From Rhytidiadelphus loreus (Eukaryota; Streptophyta; Bryopsida; Hypnales; Hylocomiaceae): a stretch of DNA of 64,000 nt. Position numbers and translations under genes: made by a program. The stretch is from assembly GCA_947034895.1 (NCBI GenBank), contig OX344762.1, forward strand, positions 39,908,760 through 39,972,759, read 5' to 3'. The notes under the pieces were generated by a model. That model was not told the origin of the DNA, ran no database searches, and saw only the letters and a list, made by a program, of their open reading frames with translations. Shown piece by piece: positions 1 to 10,750 of this stretch; positions within the stretch are counted from its first letter, which is position 1; each line of letters begins with the position of its first letter.

Positions 1-950
1 CGTTTAAGCCTTCCTGCGACAACTTGTGGACTTGTTGATGAGTAGCCCGGTGGAGATACCGACTCCATTAAGGACCTGAACCCTTTCTCACTAACAGCTT
101 TATTCATTATTTGGACTGAGAGACAAGTCGTGCAATCATAGCCCGACGAGATGTCTGTGTTCACCCACTTTGAACGGGAGTGGGTTATCTACAGCGTCCA
201 CTGTTCACAAGAGAGTGGAATATGTTCACTTTAAAAAGGCGAGAAATATGTACACATTTGATTTGGCCCGCGTACCCAACGTCATAGCTATTTCAAAACA
301 CTTTCAAAATCCGTACGCGGCACACATTCTGAAATACACGAAATGATCTACCTTCCACGCATCATACGTCCACGTCCATTTAAAAGTGGCGATGTGCAGA
401 GTCCCGTAAAATGTTTCCATTCAGTAGCAACGCGTGCGAAGCGCACGCTACATTGCCATTGTGGAAGAAACCGATTGCATCATCCATTCCTGATAGGATA
501 GTTCTAACAACAGTGCAGCAGACTGGAAGTTGTGGATTGTGCACGCCTGCTGAAACTGATTAAGCTTACTTGTCTGTTTGCATTTGAGGGAGCATCCAGT
601 GCTTGTGGACATCGAAGTTTTTTGTGAGAAAGGATTTGAGACTTTCAATTCTGCTGCCTGGGGACTTCGGTATGGGTTTCAACAGATGGACGCCGAAATC
701 ATGCTTGTAAGCTGGAGCGTTCCTCGGTTGTTTCTGAATGCTTTGTAATTTTATTGGCTTTTTTCTCCAGTTTTTGCCCCCATTAAATTTTATTCAAAGT
801 AAATGGTTAACCCTTAATTAATTTCAGTTTCTATCAAAATACAAAATTGTACAAATTTCTCATTCTATGCCCTCCAAGGCAGGATTGTACTTCCCCAGCA
901 GTGTGCCCTCCAAGTGTGATTGTACTTCAAGACAAATGGTAATTTCTAAT
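1..950. other. Unassigned region, no gene recognised
   Basis: The first 760 bases are more GC-balanced than the AT-rich DNA that follows, which could mean the edge of a gene lying mostly outside the window (for example UTR). Neither strand gives a frame that looks like a known protein; the longest - strand frame (448-648) has no recognisable motif. From about 760 the sequence becomes AT-rich intergenic DNA. Confidence 0.4.
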
Positions 951-1006
951 GCTGAACGGGTTGGGGTGAACTGACCCCCTTGCTCCTCCCCCAAGTCCGT
1001 CCAGAT

Positions 1007-1226
1007 CAGGGTGGATTGACCCCCTCGCTCGTCCTTACCAGGGGTGCATGTAAAAAAAAAGCCCCCTATTTTGGGTCATTCTAGGGTATATTTTTAACCT
1101 TTTCAAACTAATTTGGGGTCCCTGATCGCAAAAATGAATTAAAAATTTGCAAAAAAATTGATGTGCCAAAAATAAATAGTTCCAGGATTTGCCCGCCAGG
1201 CCGAGCGAGGGGGTCAGTTCACCCTG
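1007..1226 (+). mobile_element. Short inverted-repeat element (MITE), hAT-like ends
   Basis: A 220-bp element starting CAGGGTGGATTGACCCCC and ending GGGGGTCAGTTCACCCTG; the terminal inverted repeat runs about 25 bases including CCTCGCTCG/CGAGCGAGG. The CAGGG terminus resembles hAT elements. The eight flanking bases on each side do not match, so superfamily assignment rests on the termini only. The interior is AT-rich and noncoding. Confidence 0.6.
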
Positions 1227-1302
1227 GCCAGCTTTTGAGGGGTGTGGAAGTTCAGTTTCTATGGGGAAAAATTACCATCTGCCTTGTTTAGCAGCCGGGG
1301 TG

Positions 1303-1400
1303 AACTGATCCCCTCGCTCGTCCCCTCAAATTTTTTATTTCCCACGTATGATAAAATTTGCAATTTTTGAATTCATATTTGCAATCAGAGGCCCCAACTT
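1303..1400 (-). mobile_element. Partial copy of the same MITE, opposite orientation
   Basis: Begins GGGGTGAACTGATCCCCTCG and continues with the interior of the 1007-1226 element reversed (poly-T/AATTCAT and the 'gaggcccc' stretch). It is cut off where the next copy begins. A further terminus-like fragment of the same family lies at about 962-1000. Confidence 0.5.
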
Positions 1401-1405
1401 AGGAT

Positions 1406-1626
1406 CAGGGTGGATTGACCCCCTCGCTCGTCCTTACCAAGGGTGCAAGTAAAAAAAATGCTCCCTATTTTGGATCATGTTGGGATATAATCTTGACCTC
1501 ACATAGCTAATTTGGGGTCTCTGATCGCAAAAATGAATTCAAAATTTGCAAAAAAAATCATGTGCAGAAAATAAATAATTCCAGGGTTTGCCCGCAGGGC
1601 CGAGCGAGTGGGTCAGTTCTCTCTAG
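1406..1626 (+). mobile_element. Second full-length copy of the GTGAACTGACCCCC MITE
   Basis: Collinear with the element at 1007-1226 throughout (same CCTCGCTCGTCCTTACCA start and GGCCGAGCGAG end), about 220 bp. The right terminus is mutated (CACCCTG has become CTCTCTAG). Noncoding. Confidence 0.6.
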
Positions 1627-1648
1627 CCCAAATTAGCTAGGAGAGATG

Positions 1649-2165
1649 TAACGTAAACCAGCCTATGACAGGCAGAATGACTGATTTGGTATGTTGCCAT
1701 TAGCAAAATAAAATCAGATTTTTTTCTAGCAAAGACAACTTTGAGAAATGAAAGAAGCAATTAAAATTTTAGTTTTTGGACAAAGTAGGAATTTGTTATG
1801 AATTTTTTAAGTATTTTTCCAAAACAGTCTGTAGACTATCTGAAACCAATAAAATATGTCTTCATGATGGTCATCTTACCACCTAATGCAGTCTTCAGAT
1901 TTCCTAACACAACCACAAGAATTTTTAATGTGGCCATCACACAAAGGAATAAAAAAACAACTCTTTATGATGAGTTTACACTCACAATGTGTAAGTGTCT
2001 TATGACAGTCATTACTAATTCTATCACAATCACCTAATGCACTAATGTGGGCCACTAACCAACCTAATTCAATTGTAGAAGCAAAAATCTGAAATGGAAT
2101 GTAATGGGGGGATTATGTAGATGTCTGCATTAGACAGTTGGCCTGTCATAGGCTGGTTTACCTTA
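1649..2165 (-). mobile_element. TAAGGTAAAC inverted-repeat element (copy 1)
   Basis: A 517-bp segment bounded by TAACGTAAACCAGCCTATGA and its inverse TCATAGGCTGGTTTACCTTA. The interior matches, in reverse orientation, the larger copy at 35173-35719 (shared stretch containing 'ggccactaaccaacct' and 'atgacagtcatta'). No coding capacity; transposon superfamily not determined. Confidence 0.6.
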
Positions 2166-2232
2166 GAGCATACATTTTCTGGGCACAAAATAGGGGGTCT
2201 TTTTCTTACTTGCACCTCGTGGACTAATGGCC

Positions 2233-2400
2233 AGGGTGAACTGACCCCCTCGCTTGGCCCTGCGGGCAAACCCTGGAATTATTTATTTTTGGCACATCAA
2301 TTTTTTTGCAAATTTTTAATTCATTTTTGCAATCAAAGACCCCAAATTAGTTTAGAAAGGTTAAAAATATACCCTAGAACGGCCCAAAATAGGGAGCTCA
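2233..2400 (-). mobile_element. Partial third copy of the GTGAACTGACCCCC MITE
   Basis: Starts AGGGTGAACTGACCCCCTCG and continues with the reversed interior of the 1007-1226 element (ggcacatcaatt, gcaatcaaagacccc, aaaatatacccta), then loses similarity near 2400. The 440 bases beyond it, to 2845, are AT-rich with no gene that I can see. Confidence 0.5.
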
Positions 2401-2849
2401 AGCTCAAGCCAATGTCCATGCCCATCTTTGTGGTTGCAAAATCCAATTGGAAACTTACATGGGCAAAGTTGATAATGATTTTCTAATTCTAAAAAACAAC
2501 TATCCTTTGTTCTTGTTTGTAATAAGCCTATTGGATTTTTTGAGACTATCACACCTTAGTTCTCACAAATGTTTATACTTAAATTCAAACTACAATCAAT
2601 TTTAGAGGGAATTTTCAAATTTTGGTTTCAAATTTTAGAGGAAAACATTAATTTAGTATTAATAGAAATTAACTTAACCATGCAGATCTTTTTCTTGATC
2701 TTTCCTATAAATCATATTCTAGAACTTTTATTTCAAACTCATCAAATTATTCTTCAAAGTTTCATTTTATAATACCTCTTAAAAATTTTGGGAATTCAGA
2801 CCCACCTCTGGTTCTTAAATTTTTTAAATTTTTTCTAATAAAGGTTTAA

Positions 2850-3809
2850 CCCCTCATCACCGCAGGGGACAAAAAGTGTCCTTACAGAAAATTCAAAGTG
2901 CTGTAACTTTTGCATCCAATGTCCGAATTCAATCAAACTTGTTGGTAAAGTTTTTCTCTCTCTTAGTTTATGTGGTAAATTTTCAAATCAATCTAAGCTG
3001 TATTGATTTCTTGGAAGCCAATCGAAGTTTATAGGTTCAATTTGAATTCACCAAACTACATTTGAAGGCTGCAACTTTGGAGGCTTGTATATATCTCCTT
3101 CATCCAATATTTGTTTTCAATCAAATTTGTTGTGTTATGTTCCTCTTGAAGTCTAGTTATTGTGGTAAAATTTTCATGTCAATCCAAGTTGTTTTGAATG
3201 CTTGGGAGCAAATCGAAGTTTTAAAATCCAGACATTTTTGCATTATAGTGAATTTCAACGGCTTATAACTTCTTTAGAAAAGGTTTTATTTCAATAATTT
3301 TCGTTGTAAAAGTTGCGCATACTAGCCTAGTTCTTGTGGTAAAAATTTAATATCAATCCAAGAAGTTATGATTGACTGAGAAGCATTTTAGCAAAGATAA
3401 GTTCAGCCATAGATGTGTTTTTTGCTCCTTTTTTCACTATTTTTTGACATTTCAAAACAATTTTGCAAACGCAATGAGTCAATTAAATGATTTTTTTTCC
3501 ACCAAAGTGTTTTTCTTTTGGTTTTGAATCTTTTTGTAGATTAAATTTTTTCCATTTGAGTAGGTTTAAAAATCAAATTTCACCTCCAAATGTGTTTTTA
3601 GGAAAATTTCAGCATCTTTTTTCAACACTAAAACATTATAATCTTTCAATCTATACTATCAAATGACCCCAAATATGATTTACACCGTCTACAACATGCA
3701 CACTACAAGATTGTACGGTTGAGATTTTCATAACTTATTCACATTTAGACTAGAACACTTGAAAAGCAAGGTTGTTTTTTGACATGCTTAGGGCTTTGGC
3801 AATGAGGGG
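2850..3809 (+). mobile_element. TTAA-bounded element (piggyBac-like termini), copy 1
   Basis: A 960-bp non-autonomous element: left junction TTAA|CCCCTCAT, right junction ATGAGGGG|TTAA. It lacks any long reading frame. The interior carries three degenerate copies of a 170-190 bp unit (about 2890-3060, 3061-3247, 3248-3420) that each contain the phrase GTGGTAAA followed by TCAATC. TTAA with CCC/GGG ends is the signature of piggyBac transposons; assigning this element there is inference. Confidence 0.55.
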
Positions 3810-3813
3810 TTAA

Positions 3814-4850
3814 GCATGATTTCTATTACTCAATTGTAGTTTTTGTTTCTAGGTTTGGTCAATAGTCAAAAAGAAATTCTAGAATCTCATACATTTCATT
3901 TATTGGACACCCTATATTATATTAAGTGCACAATGTCATCACTTGCATTCACAATAAATCATCTATTTAGTTTGAATGTCCACATATTCATCTCTAAATA
4001 TGTCTCCTAAAATTAGAAAGCATTCTTGAATTTAAAATCTAATATAGAAAACTAAAGAGACTATTCAATTTTTTTGAAAGTTTTTGTGGTTGCAAATATT
4101 ACAACAATTGTACTACTAGTATTAGTAAAAGATGAATTTTCAAAGTGATAAAAATATGTATATCTTGAAAACTCACCCTAAGTTCTTATTAACACCAATA
4201 GAGATTGTATGCTTTAGACAAGTAGGGGTTGGTTTTAGAAAAAGGTCATTATCAGCTAGGTGTACTTCCCTCACACTAGTAGTACAATTGTTGCAACATT
4301 TTGCTACAATACTTCCATTGAATATTTTCTTTTATTTGTCAAGAATGAGGATTTTAACATCAAGAGATCTACCCAATTTTAGATGAAAATGGGAGAGGAT
4401 TTTGTGACATTGTACATTTAAACCCTGAGAATCCTTGCAAAGAAGGCAAATGTAGATTTTGAGTTTTTTTGGCAAAATATATTACAGCATGAGAAGAATC
4501 TAAACATCATATCTTCATTTTTGCAAGTTTTCATTTTCTTCCCATTCCTACATGAACTTATTTAGAAGCTTGCTCAAAAATCTTGAAGCATCAAATGACC
4601 ACACTAATCTCATTATTGAGCAATAAACAAAAAATTATTTTTACAACATACTTGAATCTCTTGTTACCCCCATAATAAAATCTTAAGAACATTGACAATC
4701 CACTTAGTAAATTCATGCTCTCTCAAGAGATAAACCACCTTAGTTCAAACAAAAGACCCATTCCAAACACATCAAGAATGATTTGTCAAAGTCTTGTACT
4801 ATGATAAACATTTTTCAATAATAAAATGAGATTTGGACTACATTGGGTTC
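3814..4850. other. AT-rich intergenic DNA
   Basis: No gene, RNA or bounded repeat could be supported. A frame at 4132-4386 has no recognisable motif and the composition of surrounding noncoding DNA. Confidence 0.5.
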
Positions 4851-5060
4851 ACTTAGTGGCCACAATTAATGTCTTGGTTGATGGTAATGGAATGATTAGT
4901 GACTGCAATAGGAACTTCCCCCCTTTGAGTGTAAATTCATTACAGGAAGTGGTTTTTTTGGGCCTTAATACTGTGGCCATGTTAGGAAATCTTTAGGTGA
5001 GTAAGATGACGATTATGGATACGCTTTTTGTTGCTTTTGGGGTAGTCCAAAGATTCTTTG
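4850..5060 (+). repeat. Fragment of the TAAGGTAAAC element interior
   Basis: Matches the interior of the element at 35173-35719 (shared order: TTAGTGGCC, ATTAGTGACTG, GTAAATCATTACA-like, GGCCATGTTAGGAAA-like, GGGGTAGTC). No terminal repeats remain. It lies about 0.4 kb upstream of the presumed promoter of the ABI3-like gene. Confidence 0.5.
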
Positions 5061-5099
5061 GGGCCAAGAGAATAGAGAAGAGGACAAATTCAAACTTTC

Positions 5100-5735
5100 C
5101 CATTGACACATAGAGTCCACATGACCCATAACCGCGGCCCACAACGACCCCAAAATAAATGAACTGACGCAAGCCGCAACAGCCACAAGCCGCCGTCAGT
5201 CCGCGTCCGCGTCCTTCCTACTAGCGTCATCTCGCGTCCGTTTCCCGACGTTTCTCCCAGCTAGAACCTCGGCCTGTCCCCCCTTCCGTGATTCCGTCCG
5301 TCCGCGGCCGTTGAAGAAGCCGCAGAGATTCTCATTCTACGAATCCCGCGCGTCAGGCAACGACCAAGGCTGGCTGCCGTGCGGCCCTCGAGTGCAGTTG
5401 GTCATCGCCACATGGCTGCCATGCTTCCGAAGATATCACGATTCGAATGCATGATCTCTCCCAAGGCCTAAGCTTCCCACTGTGTCCAACACTAGTGCGG
5501 CCATGCATTGCCATAGCCCTGCTGCTGCCAGTGCAGAATTCCAAAAGTTCCCAAACTCCAAACTCCAAACTCCAAACCTCTCTCAAAGCTCTTCCTCAGT
5601 CCAAACTCCAAACCTCTCGCTGCAAGATTAGTCAGTCACCTCTTGCATACAATTCTCACTGCTTGTTCAAAAAGATCCATTGCCCAACTTCTGCAACACA
5701 CACTTTTGCAATCCTGTTCGGGACTCATGCATGAC
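5100..5735 (+). promoter_or_regulatory. Presumed promoter and 5' leader of the ABI3-like gene
   Basis: Composition changes abruptly from AT-rich to GC-rich near 5110. From 5527 to 5620 there is a pyrimidine/CCAAACT repeat stretch typical of plant 5' untranslated leaders. A possible donor (GATAG|GTAATT near 5749) and a possible acceptor (GCTTCGTAG near 6851) would remove a leader intron of about 1.1 kb before the ATG at 6981. No clear TATA box was found. Transcription start and leader intron are inferences. Confidence 0.4.
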
Positions 5736-6195
5736 GCCCCATTTGATAGGTAATTGCAGCTCATGGGCTTATCTCTCTTGTGTTTTGGAGAATTATCTTT
5801 CCCTGTTCTTGATGATTGTTCTGGTTGTTAAGGTTGGTGTTTTTCTTCAAGGCAATGTGCCGATTGGTGGGAGTGGTTTCTGGTTTTCTGGGAGTTTGGG
5901 TTTGAAGGGGTTACTCCCGCGTTTGCTCTTGCGATTTGCATGTTGCGTGTTGCGTGCCCCGTTTTACAGGGGATGGAGCTCATTCACTCCAGTTCTTGTC
6001 TCCCTTGTGTTTGGGGAGAATTTTCTCTGTTCATGGGACGTAATTGTTCTTGTTGTTATGGCTGGTGTTTTTCTTGACGGCAATGTGCCGATCGGTGGGA
6101 GTGGTTTCTGGTTTTGTTGGAGTTTTGTTGTTTTGAAGGGGTCCTGCGTTTGCTCTTGCGATTTGCGTGCGTTGTTGCGAGGTGGGGTATGATTA
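5736..6195 (+). repeat. 220-230 bp tandem duplication in the ABI3-like leader
   Basis: Two head-to-tail units, starting with GCCCC at 5736 and at 5956. The conserved core GGCAATGTGCCGAT occurs at 5851 and 6079, and both units end in a TTTGCTCTTGCGATTTGC segment. A + strand frame (5680-6192, 170 codons) runs through both units in register. It reads GVFLQGNVPIGGSGFWF in the first and the same peptide with Q to D in the second. It could be an upstream frame, but more likely is leader/intron sequence. Confidence 0.6.
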
Positions 6196-6980
6196 GTAAC
6201 TGTGTGTTTGGGGAGCTGGAGTGGTGGAATTAAACCCTTGGTTGGCGGTGAGTTTATTTGTTTTGTTTATTTCTTGTTTTTTTGAATTATTTTGGGGTGT
6301 TTCGAGAGAGTCGCTATTTTTGAGAGTGAATGTTGGAAAGAATGGTATTAGAGTGTTGGTGTCGGAGCTTGCGTTGAAGTGAGTATTGGAGACGATGGGA
6401 CATGTTGGGGGATATTTTCGTTTTCTGCTGTACTTTGAGAATGTATGGGATTCTTCTTCTTGGAGTGTGGTACCTGCTGCGATAAAGATATGACTGGATT
6501 TTTTCTTGTCAGATTCTGTGGAAGGTCAGTTCGTGAGTTTCAATGAGTTTTGCAGTTTTGATGTGAAGGAAGGATGCTGCTGCTCGACTTGGCTCTTCCT
6601 AAGATATGCGTTGTTGCTTAAGTTTCTAGTGAGCTGGATTGCTAGTATGTCGATGATGTGTTGCTAAATCTTCCTTTAACTCACTTGTATGATCTTGATC
6701 TGCAAATGTGGTAAGCATTTTGGGTTTCCTTCGAAAGGGAAGAGTAAATCTTAAGCATTGTCATTAAGGTTGGATGTAGTTAATTGTACTTGTGAGATTG
6801 TTCATATCACAACTTTGTCTCAAACTTTGTGCATATTTTTGTGCTTCGTAGGTTCAAGCAACTGGAACTGGGAGACACTTACGAGTCCACAACTTGACCA
6901 TGGATTCACAACGGAAGGACACATTTCAGCCGCATGTAAAGCTCTTTTTTGATTAGACCCCAGATTGCATAAACGGCAGG

Positions 6981-9900
6981 ATGAGTGACGTTGGTGGCCT
7001 CCCCGATGGATGGGGCGTCGGTCTTCAAGAAGATCCATCGGACGACCATTCCACAGTACTAGTGAATGAGGATTCAGGTGCAAAAAGCGAGAGCAACGAA
7101 GCCGATCAATCCAATTTTTACAAAGTTCCACATCCTTCCGGCATCCCCAGCGTCGTTTCCGTGACAGTGGGGCTACCAACGAGGTTTGGAAACCCGAATG
7201 AGGAGGGATCTGAAGCAGCCACGAGTCCATTTCCTGAGTGTTCTATCAACAGCAACTTACGAGCCATACTGAAAAAGGTTACAGTGAACGAAAGTGCTCT
7301 GCGTGCAGCCATTGAGCGCCTTGGTCGTGGCACCAAAGGGCTGAAAGCCGTGCTTGATTATGTGAAATCCTTTCAAGAGAGTCGGGACCTGGGTGACGTG
7401 AACCCGGAGGCTTTTACACGAGGTTTGGAGCAGTTCTGCTTGCAGTATGGCGAGGCAAAGGAGGGCACTCACAACAAGTGCCCAGCTGAAGAGTCGGAAA
7501 GACAGGATGCTCGGTCTAATGTGCAGGTTCGAGGACAGGAAGACTGGGCTCGCAATGTCCATGGAGGAGAGCCTTATTCAATGGGATATGACATGAGTGG
7601 CTATTTCCCGAACTTCTATTACCCGTATCCTCCCCCTTTTGCAGGGTATGCTCCGTTTCCCATGGGCGTGCAACCGATGTACGTGTCCATGATGGGGGTT
7701 CCGTATTTCAGCCCTCCCGTGCAGGAGAATGTGCACACTAATGATGCTATGACACGAGCATCTCGGAAGAGCCGAATAGAAAGGCGCAGAGTACATGGAA
7801 GTGATCACCTCCAACCACGCTCCACAGTGAAACCTGCTCAAGTTGCTGCTGTGCAAAGCGGGAGACTGGAAAATACAACTAAACAAAGTCTTGCTGTTGC
7901 TCCTGCTGGACAGGTATGCTTTCATATTTTTCCATTTCACGGACTTTGGTATCTGAGGTAGAGGCTCCATTGACCGTACATGTGAGCTTTGAATTCTGCT
8001 AATTGCGAAAATACTTCATCTATTGGCATTTGTTTCTTTGCTATTGTCTTGTAGCTTAACACAAGATAAATGTGCAAAATTTTAGATGGTGCAAGTTTCT
8101 AGATTGTTGTAGGGAAGGTTCAAAGTTCACCCGCATGGTCGATGGAACCTCTCCCTTACTGTATGGTGAATGGACATTAGTGGATCATCACATTAACGGC
8201 CACCTTTAGATCACATGAACTTGGGTCATCTCCTCGCTCCTCATCCATTTCTTGCGTTGTCCAAAGTGTGTTAGATTTTGGCATAGGCTGCTACCTTTGT
8301 TGGCTAGCTAAAAAGGTAGAATTATTTAGGAATGTATATGTTAGGAAAGTGAATGATAATTTCACCTGCAGTGGTGTGTTCTTCCCTTAATCCACTTACC
8401 AACGCTGTTGTTTTCGTGTCATGTTTCAAGGGATACAGGGACTTGGTACGAGCGATTTGATGTTCCTCTTGGCAAAACAGCTGAGTCCTAGTGGCGTGAG
8501 CAGTCTTGGGCGCATTGTGCTTCCCAAGGTATTGAAAAATGCATTTTACCTTATCTGTGATTGCCAGAGTGTTGGGGAAGCATGCTTTGTTTTTTTCAAT
8601 CTCACTTTTTGGCGAGTGTGGCGTTAGCATACCGAGTTCAGCATTACTTGAAGCTGAAAGGAGGTAATATGCAGAGTCTTTTGAAACAACGGTGACTTTA
8701 GAAATAGGTGTTGTCTAAGTTTTAGGAACATTTTTGCCTGTAAGTTCTCGTAGTAAAGATTCTGACTCAAGGATCCCACTTCATTTTTGGTGCAAAAGGA
8801 CACACTGCTGTCTGCATGCGCTTAAACTTTTTTTCTAAAATGATTCTGCCTTGTGCTACTCAGAAAGAAGCAGAAGCCCATTTGCCGCATCTACTTGCCA
8901 GCGAAGGAGTGTTGTTAACCATGACAGACTTCGACACTCGCCAAAGCTGGACATTTCGTTACCGGTAGAGTTCAAAGTCATCGTTATAGTGTAGTAATTA
9001 GGTTCTTGTCCTGAGATTGTCGATGATTTCAAGTCATCTTTTTGTGATCTTGTCTCTTTTTGCACTTCTTAGAATTTGAGTTGTTTGTCGTGAGCCGACG
9101 GTAACATGTCTGCTAGCTTGGTGCCAGGTTCTGGTCGAATAACAAGAGCCGCATGTATCTGCTAGAAAATACCCGTAAGTCATCCTGCTGTTTTTTTGAG
9201 ATTCATTTTCTTGCTTGCTTCAAACTATTTATAAAGGATATTTGACGTCGTCCTTTTTCTATCTTCAAACACGCATCAAGGCAGAGGATGCTTAATCCGT
9301 TCGGGACTTAATTCGTGTCCTATACTGGCCCTGTTACCATCAACATCTCATCTAATCATACGCTTGGTTGGTCTTATTAGCAAGGTAGTGAAAGCATGAC
9401 TTGGCTATGTCTATGACCGGTGATGTTCGAATGGAATTGGGGTTGTATACTGTCACTTATAGTGGCCTCCAATTAAATTCATACAGATATTGATCACAGC
9501 AGATTTGACTCTTTTACCCCAATGATCTATGTGAACTTTATACATCTCCCATAAATCGCACTTGTAGATATTATTGCTTGAAGTGACGCAAAGAGTCTCT
9601 CCACCTGCAAGCTGGAGACATACAGTGCTTTTACAAAGTAGACAGCTGCTGTCTACGATATTTATCGGGAAACTATTGTCCTTACTGCAGGTGATTTTGT
9701 GAAGGCGCACAATCTGCAGGAGCGGGATATGCTCGTCTTGTACAGAGATTCGGGAGGCAGCTATGTAAGGATAGTTAGAACCTCAGGAACAACTCTCTAA
9801 TTTAATTTCTAGTTTTTCCTTATGACCTTTCTGTGGAGTTTCTGACCTGCTCTACTACGGTACTTGTGATTGGGATTTTTGACTTGCTGGGGGATGATGC

Positions 9901-10020
9901 GCGAATCTGCAGGTGGTTCGAGGTGAAAAAAATGGTGCAAACCAAACACGCGATGCCGCAGGTGGCGTTGCAACAGAGGTTGCACTTGACGAGCTTTCAA
10001 GGAAGAAGCAGAAGGTTTAG
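6981..10020 (+). CDS. ABI3: ABI3/VP1-type B3-domain transcription factor
   Basis: Six coding exons: 6981-7913, 8439-8528, 8864-8964, 9128-9174, 9691-9764 and 9913-10020; all introns are GT-AG and the frame is kept, giving 450 residues. B1-like segment (about residues 101-130, ESALRAAIERLGRGTKGLK) and basic B2 (259-271, RASRKSRIERRRV) precede a complete B3 DNA-binding domain (318-422) with SSLGRIVLPKKEAEAHLP and FWSNNKSRMYLLENT. An aromatic/proline-rich linker (about 203-246) lies between B1 and B2. Exon breaks inside B3 follow the ABI3 pattern. An in-frame stop at 6954 supports the ATG at 6981. In seed plants this family binds RY elements and works with bZIP factors in ABA and maturation responses in the nucleus. 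The N terminus is short and no acidic A1 region is evident. A Gly usual after LLENT is Arg here. Family assignment is strong; strict orthology is inference. Confidence 0.88.
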
Positions 10021-10750
10021 TTTACAGCATGGGCTGAGGAATATTCTGTAAGTAAAGGGGAGTTGTTAGTGTGTCTTTTATCAGTCGTTCAGACGCAAAT
10101 TCGAGTGAGAATCTACTGCAGTTCGTGGCTCGCATATTTAGGGGAACTTATGTTGCGTCCATATTGTTGGAAGCCTGTTTTTTGACCACATTAACGTGGA
10201 CGTAGAGGTTTATTTCTAGGACCTATTACTGCATAGCGTAATATATATCCTACTGCCTAGGACTATCGATAGAACGCACTGAGGAGCTGAAACCACTAGC
10301 GATCTTTTTTCAGCTAATGTGTGTTTCGATTGGTGACCAGCTGTGCAACGTCTAGATACTAAATGCCAATTTCAAACGCCTTGCAAGTGTTTTTTCCGTT
10401 AACAGATTCAAAGTTTAAAATCCTTCGTGGCACCCCTAATATCTCACATTTGTGTCGAAAAAGAGGGCCTCTGTAGTCGCGGTGCAGGAGTTGAGCTTTG
10501 GAGATAGAAGGACTAAAGCCTCAGTTTAGGTACAAGTTAGTCGTTTTGCAGTCTTTCTTTGCAGGTTGGAAATGGCACAAGCCACCAAAAATTGCACGAC
10601 AGAGCAGTGTGCGAACACTTCGACAGAAGCATGGTATTATCCTCATAACCAGAAATCCAAGTCGTCTACTACAAGTTGGATTCTCATGTGTTGCTTTCGG
10701 ATCCCCTGTCAGAAATAGGGTTCATTAACACTGAAATCGTAACCCTCAAA
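10021..10750 (+). other. 3' region of the ABI3-like gene
   Basis: Presumed 3' untranslated and downstream sequence. At 10552-10564 there is a good acceptor-like pyrimidine-rich tract ending TTTGCAG, followed by a segment open to 10728 in one frame. A splice from AAG|GTTTAG at 10014 would be in phase and would replace the stop with a short tail of 27 residues. That alternative exon is possible but weak, because the donor is poor. Confidence 0.35.

Noticed and set aside
4132..4386. 84-codon + strand frame
   Set aside because: No motif, AT-rich codons, isolated in intergenic DNA.
7914..7961. Unspliced continuation of ABI3 exon 1 to the stop at 7961
   Set aside because: It would drop the B3 domain; a GT donor at 7914 and an in-phase acceptor at 8438 restore the conserved order.
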